The notes beneath the pieces are model-generated. The model searched no databases, had not been told where the DNA came from, and worked only from the letters and a program-made list of their open reading frames with translations. Position numbers and translations under genes: made by a program. DNA of 64,000 nucleotides from Roseateles depolymerans. GTDB lineage: Bacteria; Pseudomonadota; Gammaproteobacteria; Burkholderiales; Burkholderiaceae_C. Positions 8,457 to 17,717 of this stretch are shown here, piece by piece. Within the stretch, counting starts at the first letter, position 1. Each line of letters starts with the position of its first letter. The stretch lies in assembly GCF_003387155.1 (NCBI RefSeq), contig NZ_QUMT01000002.1:935694-999693 (forward strand), written 5' to 3'.

Positions 8457-10178
8457 ATGTACCGTCTTCGACTCAACCTGGCCTTGAGCCTGATGCTGGC
8501 GCTGGTCTGTTTGCAGGCTGGCATTGTGTATTGGGGGTCGGTGCGCGTGGAAGGCTACGCGCGCCACAGCCGGCTCACCAGCGACCTGCTGTCCGAGCTG
8601 CTGGACCTGTCGGCCAACAAGCAGCGGCTGCGCAACTGGGCGGCGCAGCGGGTCATGGGCGTGGGCGCCACCGATGCTGCCCGGGAGCGCCTGCTCGACG
8701 CGATGGACAGCAGCGCCCGGCGGCTGGACGACATGTCTCGTCGCCACCTGGCCTCCTGGCAGGACATCACCGCCCAGGACGGCGGAGCGGTGCCGCCTGA
8801 AGTTACCCACCTGGTCGAGATCAGTCGCCTGCTGCCCGACAACATTGCGCAGGTGCGCAAGCAGCTGCGCGAACTCACCCCCCATCAGGACCGCGAAGGT
8901 TTCGAGGAGGTCTGGCGCCGCCTGAACCAGGTCTTTGACATGACCCACGGCCGCGACCTGCGGGACCTGCTCAACGGCGCGATCGAGGTGCAGCGCAAGG
9001 CCGTGCCCATCGCCCGCGCCTCGACCGAGCAAGGCATCGAGCGGCTGCGTGTGCAGGCCGTGGCCCTGGCCGCGCTGACCTTCCTGCTGGCGGTGGGCCT
9101 GAGCCTGCATCTGGGGCGCCGACTCAAGCGCCCGCTGGACGCACTCGTGGCCGGGGCCCAGGCAGTGCGCGCCGGGCAGTTGGACCACCGCATCCCCGTG
9201 GGCGCCGGGGACGAGTTCGATCAGGTGGCGCAGCGCTTCAACGACATGGCCCAGGAAGTGCAGCAGCACCGGGAGTCCGCAGAGGCGATCCGCCGCGGGC
9301 TGGAGGACGAGGTGCAGGCGCGCACCGGGGAACTGGCCCGGGCCCACCGGGAACTGCAGGAGCTGGACCAGCGTCGACGCCAGCTCTTCGCGGACCTGGG
9401 GCATGAGTTGCGAACGCCTGCCACGGTCATCCGGGGTGAGGCGGATGTGGCCCTGCGCTCGAATTCGGGGCGCGTGGACGACTACCGGCTGGCACTCGGC
9501 CGCATCGTCGCCGCCGTCAAGCAACTCACCGGCGTGGTGGATGACCTGATGCTGATTGCCCGCGCCCAGGCCAATGACCTCCACATCGCGCCCGACTGGC
9601 TGCCCCTGAGCGTGCTGCTGGAAGACGCGGTCGGACAGGTGCAGGCGCAGGCCGCCGCGCAGCGCCTCACGCTCAGCGTGCAGGAAGTGCCGGACGGGGT
9701 GGACGTCAAGGTCGACGCCATGCGCCTGCGCCAGGTGCTGGTGATCGTGCTGGACAATGCCATTCGCTACTCCCGACCCGGTGGGGAGGTGCGGGTGTCA
9801 TGGACGCTGGCCGAGGGCATGCACTGCCTCCAGGTCCAGGATGACGGCATCGGCATCCCCGACGATGAACTGCCGCACCTGTTCGAGCGCTTCAACCGCG
9901 GCCGCCTGGCCCGGGCGCATCGTGCGGACGGCACCGGCATCGGGCTGTCCATTGCCGCGACGCTGCTGCAGGCGCATGGCGGACGGCTGGAGTTCCGCAG
10001 TCTCGAAGGGCAGGGCACTTGTGTCTCGATCCTGATTCCGGATGTGGGCAGCGACACCGCGCCTGCGCTGCTCACAGCAACTCCCCATTCGACGCCTTCG
10101 ACCGCATCAGCGGTGCCGGCCGGCTCCGCGGTCCCCACGGCTCCCGACCCTTCGCCTCGCTCCCACGCCGACCTCTGA
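8457..10178 (+). CDS. Membrane sensor histidine kinase
   Basis: A 573-residue two-component sensor. Membrane segments at about 6-26 and 199-219 enclose a helical periplasmic sensor domain of some 170 residues. A HAMP domain follows (about 221-275), then a coiled coil, then the HisKA phosphoacceptor box FADLGHELRTPATVI with His316. The ATP-binding domain shows the N box (LDNAIRYS), G1 (DDGIGIPDDE) and G2 (GTGIGLSIAATLL). The C-terminal 40 residues are a Pro/Ala/Thr-rich tail of no known function. Two bases separate it from the response regulator, so they form an operon. The stimulus is unknown. Confidence 0.93.
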   Translation: MYRLRLNLALSLMLALVCLQAGIVYWGSVRVEGYARHSRLTSDLLSELLDLSANKQRLRNWAAQRVMGVGATDAARERLLDAMDSSARRLDDMSRRHLASWQDITAQDGGAVPPEVTHLVEISRLLPDNIAQVRKQLRELTPHQDREGFEEVWRRLNQVFDMTHGRDLRDLLNGAIEVQRKAVPIARASTEQGIERLRVQAVALAALTFLLAVGLSLHLGRRLKRPLDALVAGAQAVRAGQLDHRIPVGAGDEFDQVAQRFNDMAQEVQQHRESAEAIRRGLEDEVQARTGELARAHRELQELDQRRRQLFADLGHELRTPATVIRGEADVALRSNSGRVDDYRLALGRIVAAVKQLTGVVDDLMLIARAQANDLHIAPDWLPLSVLLEDAVGQVQAQAAAQRLTLSVQEVPDGVDVKVDAMRLRQVLVIVLDNAIRYSRPGGEVRVSWTLAEGMHCLQVQDDGIGIPDDELPHLFERFNRGRLARAHRADGTGIGLSIAATLLQAHGGRLEFRSLEGQGTCVSILIPDVGSDTAPALLTATPHSTPSTASAVPAGSAVPTAPDPSPRSHADL

Positions 10179-10180
10179 CG

Positions 10181-10876
10181 ATGACCCTGAACCGACAACT
10201 CCTCCTCATCGAGGACGACGCGCGCATCGCCGACTTCCTGTGCCGCGGCCTGAGTGCCGAGGGCTATGTGGTGGAGGTGGCCACCACCGGGCCGGAGGGC
10301 CTGGCACGGGCCCGCGCCAGCCAGCCCGCGCTGATCATCCTGGACCTGATGCTGCCGGGTCTGAGCGGGTTGGAGCTGTGCCAGACGCTCCGGGCCGAGG
10401 GCCATCATGCCGCCATCCTGATGCTCACCGCCATGGACGCCCAGGCGGACAAGGTGCGCGGCCTGCGGCTGGGCGCGGACGACTACATGGTCAAACCCTT
10501 CGACTTCGAAGAACTGCTGGCCCGTCTGCTGGCCTTGCAGCGCCGGGGACGGGAGCAGCGGGTGGAGGCCTCGGTGCTGCGGCTGGCGGACCTGGAGTTC
10601 GACCGCGAGCGACGCCAGGTGCGGCGCGCAGGGCGGCCCATCACCCTGACCGCCAAGGAACTGGCCTTTCTGGAGCTGCTGATGGCCGCTCCTGGCCGGT
10701 TGTTCAGCCGCGAGCGGATCCTGGCCAACGTCTGGGGGGCGCAGGTCGATCCGCTGACCAACATCGTGGATGTGTATGTGCGGCGGCTGCGGGCCAAGAT
10801 CGACAAGGACCAGGCGCTGCCGCTGCTCAAGACGGTGCGCGGCCTGGGCTACCGGATGGACGACGCGGCGGAGTGA
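10181..10876 (+). CDS. OmpR-family response regulator
   Basis: From the ATG at 10181 the product is 231 residues. The receiver domain has the acidic pair EDD (11-13), the phosphorylation site Asp55 in LIILDLMLPG and the conserved Lys in DDYMVKPF. The C-terminal half is a winged-helix DNA-binding domain (TLTAKELAFLELL, NIVDVYVRRLRAKID, VRGLGYRM). It is paired with the kinase immediately upstream. Sixteen bases after its stop is an array of GTTCAT elements on 11-bp phasing, the kind of site such regulators bind as head-to-tail dimers; I infer it controls the next gene. Confidence 0.93.
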   Translation: MTLNRQLLLIEDDARIADFLCRGLSAEGYVVEVATTGPEGLARARASQPALIILDLMLPGLSGLELCQTLRAEGHHAAILMLTAMDAQADKVRGLRLGADDYMVKPFDFEELLARLLALQRRGREQRVEASVLRLADLEFDRERRQVRRAGRPITLTAKELAFLELLMAAPGRLFSRERILANVWGAQVDPLTNIVDVYVRRLRAKIDKDQALPLLKTVRGLGYRMDDAAE

Positions 10877-10891
10877 GCGCGCGGCGAGCGC

Positions 10892-10952
10892 GTTCATTTT
10901 CAGTTCATCTTGCGCTCACCAAAGCTTCATCGATCCATGCGCTGCGGTTCAT
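10892..10952 (+). promoter_or_regulatory. Candidate response-regulator operator: 11-bp phased GTTCAT array
   Basis: GTTCAT occurs at 10892-10897 and 10903-10908 (11 bp apart), CTTCAT at 10925-10930 (22 bp on) and GTTCAT again at 10947-10952 (22 bp on), all in the same helical phase and orientation. A weaker GCTCAC at 10914 fills one gap. This matches the direct-repeat, one-turn spacing used by OmpR/PhoB-type regulators. It lies between the regulator gene and the gene starting at 11047, about 95 bp upstream of that start. Confidence 0.6.
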
Positions 10953-11046
10953 CGCGGCTTTCCAGAATCGTGAAGGCGTCGGGCGGACACGTCCGGTGCG
11001 GCACCCACCGGTGCCTGGTCTCAACCCACTTCTGGAGTTCCTGCTC

Positions 11047-11586
11047 ATGACCGTTTTTTCCCGCCCACGCGCTGCCGCCCGGGTCCAAAGCCCGATGACC
11101 CGTGCTCGCTGGACGCCCGCCGCAGCGATGGTCCTGCTGGCCGCCGCTGGCACGGCCTCGGCTCAGGCACCGACGCCCGTCGCCGCGCAGGCCCCGGCGT
11201 GCGTCAGCGCCCAGCCGGCGCAGATCGCAGGCCTGTTCGATCGCTGGAATGCATCGCTGGCCACCGGGAGCCCGGAGCGGGTGGCTGCCAATTACGCGCC
11301 GGATGCGGTGCTGCTGCCCACGGTGACCAATGAACCGCGCACCACGCCGGCGGAGATCCGCGACTACTTCGTGAAGTTCCTGAAGAATCAACCTCAGGGC
11401 ACCATCGACAAGCGGGTGATCAAGATCGGCTGCAATGTGGCGCAGGACGTCGGCACTTACACCTTCCGCTTTGGCGACGGGCAGACCGTGAAGGCGCGCT
11501 ACACCTATGTCTATGAATGGAAGGACGGGCAGTGGCTGATCGCCCATCACCATTCATCGGCCATGCCTGAGGCCAAGTCGAGCTGA
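11047..11586 (+). CDS. Secreted SnoaL/DUF4440-like (SgcJ/EcaC family) protein
   Basis: A 179-residue protein with an N-terminal hydrophobic export signal (AAAMVLLAAAGTASAQA). The mature region ACVSAQPAQIAGLFDRWNAS, YAPDAVLLPT and YTYVYEWKDGQWLIAHHHSS is typical of the small alpha+beta cone (NTF2-like) fold of the SgcJ/EcaC and CaMKII-association families. GGAG at 11034-11037 supports the start. No catalytic assignment is possible; such proteins often bind small ligands. It is probably under the phased array at 10892-10952. Its last 40 bases overlap the convergent glycosyltransferase gene. Confidence 0.82.
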   Translation: MTVFSRPRAAARVQSPMTRARWTPAAAMVLLAAAGTASAQAPTPVAAQAPACVSAQPAQIAGLFDRWNASLATGSPERVAANYAPDAVLLPTVTNEPRTTPAEIRDYFVKFLKNQPQGTIDKRVIKIGCNVAQDVGTYTFRFGDGQTVKARYTYVYEWKDGQWLIAHHHSSAMPEAKSS

Positions 11587-12662
11587 TCGCTCGGCAGGTG
11601 CCCCGGCACCCGGCGAAGCAGCAGGTCCCGATACAGGGCGTCGACCTGATCGATGGCGAAGGTGCGGTCGTAACGGGACAGGTCGTATCGCACGCGCCAC
11701 GGCGGCAGGATGCGGGTGCCGTGCTGGGTGGTCATGGTCCGAAGGGCCGCCCGCAGGGCCGCGCCCATCTCGATGGGATCGTTCAGCGCCACCAGGGTCG
11801 CGGTCTCGTCGGACAGCAACTGCAGGGCGCTGTCGGTGCGCGTGGCCACGATCGGCAGCCCCGCTCGCATGCCTTCCAGCACCGCCAGCGGCAGCGCCTC
11901 CTCGCGCGACGGTGAGACCAGCAGATCCAGCGACGTGAGGATCTCGTCCACGTCGTCGCGGAACCCGAGGAAACGGATGCGCGAGTCGTAGGCGGCCAGT
12001 CGCTTGAGGCTGCGGGCTTCACGGCCCTCTCCCACGATGACCAGCGTGGCATCCAGACTGGCGTCCGACAGGAAGGCATTGATCAGCACATCCACCCCTT
12101 TGCTGGGGTGCAGCCGGGCCACGCAACCCACCAGCAGCCGATGATGCGACAGGCCCAGTTCCTCCCGAATGTTGCGTGGGGCGCCTGGCCGTGTGGTCCG
12201 GGCAGTGGGCTTGGGCGGCCAGTTGTGGATGACGCGGACCTCGCCCTGGAAGGTGCGTGTGGAGGTCTTCTGGGCGTTGTTGACGCAGATCACGCCGTCC
12301 AGCCGCCCGTGCTGATGGGCCTTGTAGCCCACGTGCAGCGTGCCCAGCCGGGCCGCGCCTTCGCAGCGAGCCACGCTCTTGCAGGCAGGCCCCAGATGGC
12401 CGTGCACGATGTCGGCCTGCAGTTCATGCACCAGCGCGCGCAGGCGCGCGGCGCGCCACAGCGGTGACATGAGGCCGTGATACGTCACCTGCGGGGAGAG
12501 GCCCGCGCGCAGGTCCGACCGCCAGGGTCCGACCAGATGCACACGGTGGCCCCGTTCGGCCTGCGCCGCGGCCAGGTCCATGGCGTGGCGCTCAGCCCCT
12601 GCAATGCGGGAGGAGAACACCGCGTGAACGATGGTGAGAGGGGAACTGGAGAAGGAGGACAT
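11547..12662 (-). CDS. Glycosyltransferase family 4 protein
   Basis: A 371-residue GT-B fold transferase. The N-terminal acceptor domain starts IVHAVFSSRIAGAERHAMDL, typical of GT4 enzymes, and the C-terminal donor domain has GCVARLHPSKGVDVLINAF and the EX7E motif (SREEALPLAVLEGM) that binds nucleotide sugar. No signal peptide: cytoplasmic, probably adding a sugar to a lipid carrier or surface polysaccharide. It begins 34 bases after the AdeS-like kinase, so it may be co-transcribed with the efflux operon, an unusual partner. The 3' end overlaps the convergent SnoaL-like gene by 40 bases. Confidence 0.87.
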   Translation of the reverse strand: MSSFSSSPLTIVHAVFSSRIAGAERHAMDLAAAQAERGHRVHLVGPWRSDLRAGLSPQVTYHGLMSPLWRAARLRALVHELQADIVHGHLGPACKSVARCEGAARLGTLHVGYKAHQHGRLDGVICVNNAQKTSTRTFQGEVRVIHNWPPKPTARTTRPGAPRNIREELGLSHHRLLVGCVARLHPSKGVDVLINAFLSDASLDATLVIVGEGREARSLKRLAAYDSRIRFLGFRDDVDEILTSLDLLVSPSREEALPLAVLEGMRAGLPIVATRTDSALQLLSDETATLVALNDPIEMGAALRAALRTMTTQHGTRILPPWRVRYDLSRYDRTFAIDQVDALYRDLLLRRVPGHLPSDQLDLASGMADEW

Positions 12663-12696
12663 GCGGAGACTGAAGGCTCAAGAAGAGCGTTCAGTC

Positions 12697-13809
12697 TCAG
12701 CGGGCAGGGTCCAGGTCCGGTGGAGGGTTCATTGAGGAATGATGGAGACGGCTGGGCCAGGACAACTCGATCGCCGTGCCTCCATGGGCTGAGGGCACAC
12801 ACAGGGCATGGCCGCCATGGGCACGGGCGATGGCGGCCACCACCGCCAGGCCCAGCCCGGAGCCGCCACTGTGTCGCGAACGCGAGGCCTCGCCGCGCCA
12901 GAAGGCGTCGAACATCCGCTCCGCGCTGCCTGCCGGGATGCCCGGTCCCTCGTCCTCCACCCGCAGGACGCAGGTGGCGGACGACACCATCACCGACACC
13001 CGCACCGTACCCGCCACCGCGTATTGGCTGGCGTTGTGCAGCAGGGCCAGCAGCGCCTGCCGGATGCGGACCGGATCGAAAAATGCAACGCCTTCGCCCA
13101 GTTGCAAGGCCAGGCGATGCCCCGAGCCTTGCAGCGTCGGCTCAAACACCTCCGCCACCTTGCGCACCTCCTGCGCCAGGTCCGCCTGGGTGATCTGCAT
13201 GTGCAGATGGCCGATGTCGGACAAGCCCAGCAGGCGCAGGTCCTCGATCAAATGGTTCAGCCCTTCCACCTGGGCCAGCAGCTTGAGGAAGAGGGACGGC
13301 GTGGGCTCGAAGACGCCGTCGGCCAACCCTTGCAGCCGGCCTTTGAGGATGGTGACGGGGGTGCGCAGCTCATGCGCAATGGCAGCGCTCCACTGCGCCT
13401 GCTCCTGGGTGACGCGCTCGAGCTGGTCCGCCATGGTGTTGAAGTCCTTGACCAGGCGCGTCACCTCCCCGAAGGCCGGGTCGCCGCCACTGGCACGGGC
13501 GCTCAGGTCCCCATCCGCGATCTTGTGCAGACTCTCGGCGACCGAGGTCACGGGAATGAGCATCTTGCGCGCGAGCCGCGTGGCGGCTGCGGTAGCCGCG
13601 ACCACCGCCAGAACGGCCGTGACCGCCATCCACACCAGCTCCGGAGCGGTGGGCGCGAGACTGTCCACTTCGTCCGGGCTCCACTCGGGGAAGTAGTTGA
13701 AGACGAGGTAGTAGAACGAATACGAGGTGATGACCACCGACAGATTGATCAGCAGCGCCAGGCTCGCCATGGCGCGCACCATCTGCCGGCTGAGGCTGGG
13801 TGTTTTCAT
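12697..13809 (-). CDS. AdeS/BaeS-like sensor histidine kinase
   Basis: From the ATG at 13809 the product is 370 residues, with two membrane segments (about 14-38 and 58-78) flanking a very short periplasmic loop of about 20 residues, then HAMP, then IAHELRTPVTILKGRLQGLA with His146, and the ATPase motifs ALLHNASQY, VEDEGPGIP and GSGLGLAVV. The region after the His (GRLQGLADGVFEPTPSLFLK) closely recalls AdeS of Acinetobacter, which controls an RND pump, fitting its position behind one. The start overlaps the regulator stop (ATGA), so translation is coupled. The small sensor loop suggests sensing of membrane-embedded or intramembrane signals. Confidence 0.92.
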   Translation of the reverse strand: MKTPSLSRQMVRAMASLALLINLSVVITSYSFYYLVFNYFPEWSPDEVDSLAPTAPELVWMAVTAVLAVVAATAAATRLARKMLIPVTSVAESLHKIADGDLSARASGGDPAFGEVTRLVKDFNTMADQLERVTQEQAQWSAAIAHELRTPVTILKGRLQGLADGVFEPTPSLFLKLLAQVEGLNHLIEDLRLLGLSDIGHLHMQITQADLAQEVRKVAEVFEPTLQGSGHRLALQLGEGVAFFDPVRIRQALLALLHNASQYAVAGTVRVSVMVSSATCVLRVEDEGPGIPAGSAERMFDAFWRGEASRSRHSGGSGLGLAVVAAIARAHGGHALCVPSAHGGTAIELSWPSRLHHSSMNPPPDLDPAR

Positions 13810-14525
13810 CCCAGATCCCGGAATCGATAACCGACGCCACGCACGCTCGCCGGCACGCCCACCACGCCCAGGTCTTCCAGCTTCTTGCGCAGCTTGCTGA
13901 CGTGGCTGTCCACGGTGCGCTCCAGCGTGTCGCCTTCGGGCAGGCAGGCTTCCAGCAGCTCCATCCGGGCATAGGCGCGTTTGGGGTGGCGGGCCATCGT
14001 GGCCAGCAGCCGGAACTCGGTCAGGGTGAGGTTGAGGGTGTGGGCACTGCCGTCCACGGTGACGGTCGCCACGTGGTTCTCCAGGTCGATCTCGAACGGG
14101 TCCACGCGCAGCAGCTGTGCAGCGACGGGGCTGCTGCGGGCGCTGCGGCTGCTGCGACGCAGCACGGCCTGCACCCGCGCGACCACCTCCGCTGGATTGA
14201 AGGGCTTGACCACGTAGTCGTCGGCACCGATGCGCAGCCCGGTGAGCTTGTCCAGGTCCTGGTCCAGGGCGGTGAGCATGATGACGGCGGTGTCGCCGCG
14301 CTGACGGAGGGTGGCCAGCACCTGCCATCCGTCCATCAGCGGCATCTGCACATCCAGCAGCACGAGGTCCGGGCGCATGGAGAGGTGCAGTTCCAGCGCG
14401 CGCCGCCCGTCCGCGGCCCGGACGGTGCGCAGCCCCGCCCGTTGCAGATAGGCCTCCAGAATGTCGGCGATTTCGCTCTCGTCCTCGGCAATCAGCACAA
14501 GGGGCGAGGTCAGCACATCGAGCAT
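13806..14525 (-). CDS. AdeR/BaeR-like response regulator
   Basis: A 239-residue OmpR-family regulator: receiver with EDE (14-16), phosphoacceptor Asp58 in LVLLDVQMPLMDGW and Lys in DDYVVKPFNPAEVVARV, then a winged-helix domain (LNLTLTEFRLLATMA, TVDSHVSKLRKKL, VRGVGYRF). The receiver wording is strongly like AdeR. It sits 30 bases after the RND pump gene and four bases into the kinase gene. Being inside the pump operon rather than divergent from it implies positive autoregulation if it activates the operon promoter upstream of 18875. Confidence 0.92.
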   Translation of the reverse strand: MLDVLTSPLVLIAEDESEIADILEAYLQRAGLRTVRAADGRRALELHLSMRPDLVLLDVQMPLMDGWQVLATLRQRGDTAVIMLTALDQDLDKLTGLRIGADDYVVKPFNPAEVVARVQAVLRRSSRSARSSPVAAQLLRVDPFEIDLENHVATVTVDGSAHTLNLTLTEFRLLATMARHPKRAYARMELLEACLPEGDTLERTVDSHVSKLRKKLEDLGVVGVPASVRGVGYRFRDLG

Positions 14526-14555
14526 GGTGTCTTCATCTCCAGGAGGGTCTGATTG

Positions 14556-17500
14556 TCACGCGGCGGGGGGCAGTCCGTCTGCGGCCCCGGCGTCACGGGG
14601 GCGTCGCCAGGCCGACAGGCGGTCCGCGGCACTGAGCACGACCACGAAGAACACCGGCACGAAGAAGATCGCCAGCACTGTCGCGCCGAGCATGCCCCCG
14701 AACACCCCGGTGCCAATGGCGCGCTGGGACTCAGCGGCCGCGCCGGAAGCCAGCATCAGCGGCAGCACACCCAGCGCAAATGCCAGCGAGGTCATCAGCA
14801 GCGGGCGAAGGCGCAGGCGTGCGGCCTGCACCGCGGCTTCCTGCAGGCTCAAGCCCTGGTCTCGCAGTTGCTTGGCAAATTCCACGATCAGGATTGCATT
14901 CTTGGCCGACAGGCCGATCACGGTGATGAGCCCGACCTTGAAGAACACGTCATTGGGCAGCCCGCGCAGCAGCACCGCCGCCACGGCGCCGATCAGTCCC
15001 AGTGGAACCACCAGCATGACGGACAGCGGAATCGACCAGCTTTCATACAGCGCCGCCAGCACCAGGAAGACCACCAGCATCGACAAGGCCATCAACAGGG
15101 GGGCCTGCGCGGCCGATTCCCGCTCCTGCAGCGACTGTCCGACCCAGGCCAGCGCAAAGCCCCTGGGCAACTGCGCTGCCAGGGTCTCCATTTCGGCCAT
15201 CGCGGCGCCGCTGGACACTCCCGCAGCGGCAGCCCCGGTGATGCGGGCCGCCGAATAGCCCTGGTACCGCACCTTTTGCAGCGGCGCTTCCTGCCACACC
15301 GGGGTGACCATCTCGGACAGGCGCACGAGGCTTCCTCTGTCATTGCGCACCGTCATGCGCAGTACGTCCCCGATCTGCATGCGGGCACCGGCCTCCGCCT
15401 GCACGATCACCTGCTGCATGCGGCCGCGGTTGGGAAAGTCGTTGACATACTGGGAGCCCATCGCGGTGCTGAGGGTGTCGCTCAGGTCGTTGAAGTCCAC
15501 CCCCAGCGCGCGCGCCTTCTGACGGTCAATGTCCAGGCGGATGCTGCTGCCGTCGGGCAAGTCCTCGGCATACACGTTGGCCAGCAGGGGGCTGCCAGCG
15601 GCAAGGGCCAGCAACTGGTCCCGGGCGGCCTTGAGCGCTTGCGGCCCGCGATTGGCCTGGTCCAGCAGGCGCAGCGAGAAGCCGGACGCACTGCCCAGTT
15701 CCTCGATGGCGGGCGGCATCAGGGTCATGATCAGCCCCTCCTGGGACGCCATGGCCTCCTGCGCCTTCTTCGCTTCGTCAGCCGTGGTGGCGCCCTGGCG
15801 CGCCGACCAGTCCTTGAGGTTGGTGTAGGCCATGGCGGTATTGGCGCCGGAGCCGGACATGCCAAAGCCGACGATCGACATGTTGCTGTCGATGGCGGGG
15901 CGCGTGGCCAGATGTCGCTCGTAGGCCTTCACCGTCGCGATCGTGCGCTCAGCCGTGGCGTCGGCGGGCAGCTGGAACATCGTCATGAAATAGCCCTGGT
16001 CTTCCTCCGGCAGGAAGGCGGCCGGCAGCAGACGGAACCCCAGGAGCAGGGCCACCGACACGGCCACGAAGCCCAGCATCATCCGGATCGGGCGCTGGAT
16101 CAGCCGGGTGACACCGGACGCATAGCGGTCGGTCATGCGTGCCAGCTGCCGGTTGAAGAGCCCGAAGAAGCCTCGGCGTGGCCCATCCCCGTGCCCGTGC
16201 GACACCGGCGTCAGCAGCGTCGCGCACAAGGCCGGCGTCAGCGTCAAGGCCAGGAACGCGGAGAACAGAATGGACACGGCCATCGACAGGCTGAACTGCC
16301 GGTAGATGACGCCCACCGACCCGCTCGAGAAGGCCATCGGCAGAAACACCGCTGTGAGCACCAGCGTGATGCCCACCACCGCGCCGCTGATGTCCTTCAT
16401 GGCCCGGCGAGTGGCCTCCTTCGGCCCCAGACCTTCGGTGGCCATCAGCCGCTCGACGTTCTCCACCACCACGATGGCGTCGTCCACGATGATGCCGATG
16501 GCCAGCACCATGCCGAACATGGTGAGCACGTTGATCGAGTAGCCCGCCAGCAGCATCACCGTCAGGGTGCCCAGCAGCGCGATAGGCGCCACGATGGCCG
16601 GAATCAGCGTGTAGCGCACGTTCTGGAGGAACAGCAGCATCACCAGGAAGACCAGCACCATGGCTTCGGCCAGGGTCGTCAGCACCTGGTGGATGGAGAT
16701 CTTCACAAAAGGCGCCGTGTTGAAGGGCACGGTGTAGTGCATGCCCGTGGGCAGGGAGGGGGCGAGCTGCGCCAGACGGTCGGACACCGCCTGCGCCGTG
16801 CGCACCGCATTGCCGCCCGGGGACAACATCACGGCGGCGGCGGTCGCGGTCCGACCGTTTTCGGTGCTGGAGAAGCCATACGACTGCGCGCCCAGCTCCA
16901 CGCGGGCCACATCCTGCAACAGCACCCGCGAGCCGTCCTCCTGCGCCCGGATCACCACGGCGGCGAACTCCTCGACCGAGGTGAGCTGGGACTGCACCGT
17001 CAGCGGCACGGAGATCCGCTGACCGGGCACCGTCGGCGCATCGCCAAGCCGTCCCGGCGCGATCTGGATGTTCTGCCGGCTCAGGGCCGTGGTGACGTCG
17101 GACAGGGTCAGGCCATAGCCGATCAGCTTGGCGGGGTCCACCCACACGCGAAGGGCCTGCTCGGCGCCGAACAGCTGCACGCGGCCGACGCCTTCGATGC
17201 GACGCAGCTCCTCCAGGGTGGTGCGGGCCATGTAGTCGCTGAGGGTGACTTCGGAGACGCTGGGGTCGTCGGAGGTCAGCCCCACGATCATCAGGAAGTT
17301 GGCCGAGGCCGACTCGACGCCCAGCCCGTTCTGACGCACCACCTGCGGCAATCGGGGCTCGATGGACTTGAGCCGGTTCTGGATCTCGACCTGAGCCATG
17401 GCCGGATCGGTGCCCGGCTTGAACGTGGCGGTGATCGACGCCGAGCCGGATGCGTCCGCGGAGGATTCAAAGTAGATCAGGCCTTTGACGCTGGACAGCT

Positions 17501-17702
17501 CCCGTTCTATGGGGGTGACGACGCTGTCGTTCAGGGTTTGGGGCGTGGCGCCGGGATAGGTGGCCTGGATGCTCACCGTGGGGGGCGCGACCGAGGGGTA
17601 GCGCGTGATCGGCAACTGGGGCAAGGCCAGCACGCCGAAGAGCACGATGAACAGGGACAGCACCCATGCAAATACCGGGCGCCGGATGAAGAAGTCAGCC
17701 AT
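14556..17702 (-). CDS. RND multidrug efflux pump, inner-membrane HAE1-type transporter
   Basis: A 1048-residue AcrB/MexB/AdeB-class proton antiporter, full length for the family. It opens with MADFFIRRPVFAWVLSLFIV (TM1 region), has two large periplasmic loops and twelve expected membrane segments, and carries the TM4 proton relay GIIVDDAIVVVENVER with its paired aspartates. The C-terminal half repeats the fold (GLSAKNAILIVEFAKQ). It exports hydrophobic or amphiphilic compounds from periplasm and inner membrane through a tripartite complex. The fusion-protein gene ends 15 bases upstream. No outer-membrane factor gene is in the operon, so it must borrow a TolC/OprM-like channel encoded elsewhere. 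Confidence 0.96.
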   Translation of the reverse strand: MADFFIRRPVFAWVLSLFIVLFGVLALPQLPITRYPSVAPPTVSIQATYPGATPQTLNDSVVTPIERELSSVKGLIYFESSADASGSASITATFKPGTDPAMAQVEIQNRLKSIEPRLPQVVRQNGLGVESASANFLMIVGLTSDDPSVSEVTLSDYMARTTLEELRRIEGVGRVQLFGAEQALRVWVDPAKLIGYGLTLSDVTTALSRQNIQIAPGRLGDAPTVPGQRISVPLTVQSQLTSVEEFAAVVIRAQEDGSRVLLQDVARVELGAQSYGFSSTENGRTATAAAVMLSPGGNAVRTAQAVSDRLAQLAPSLPTGMHYTVPFNTAPFVKISIHQVLTTLAEAMVLVFLVMLLFLQNVRYTLIPAIVAPIALLGTLTVMLLAGYSINVLTMFGMVLAIGIIVDDAIVVVENVERLMATEGLGPKEATRRAMKDISGAVVGITLVLTAVFLPMAFSSGSVGVIYRQFSLSMAVSILFSAFLALTLTPALCATLLTPVSHGHGDGPRRGFFGLFNRQLARMTDRYASGVTRLIQRPIRMMLGFVAVSVALLLGFRLLPAAFLPEEDQGYFMTMFQLPADATAERTIATVKAYERHLATRPAIDSNMSIVGFGMSGSGANTAMAYTNLKDWSARQGATTADEAKKAQEAMASQEGLIMTLMPPAIEELGSASGFSLRLLDQANRGPQALKAARDQLLALAAGSPLLANVYAEDLPDGSSIRLDIDRQKARALGVDFNDLSDTLSTAMGSQYVNDFPNRGRMQQVIVQAEAGARMQIGDVLRMTVRNDRGSLVRLSEMVTPVWQEAPLQKVRYQGYSAARITGAAAAGVSSGAAMAEMETLAAQLPRGFALAWVGQSLQERESAAQAPLLMALSMLVVFLVLAALYESWSIPLSVMLVVPLGLIGAVAAVLLRGLPNDVFFKVGLITVIGLSAKNAILIVEFAKQLRDQGLSLQEAAVQAARLRLRPLLMTSLAFALGVLPLMLASGAAAESQRAIGTGVFGGMLGATVLAIFFVPVFFVVVLSAADRLSAWRRPRDAGAADGLPPAA

Positions 17703-17717
17703 GACGGGCGCTCCGGG

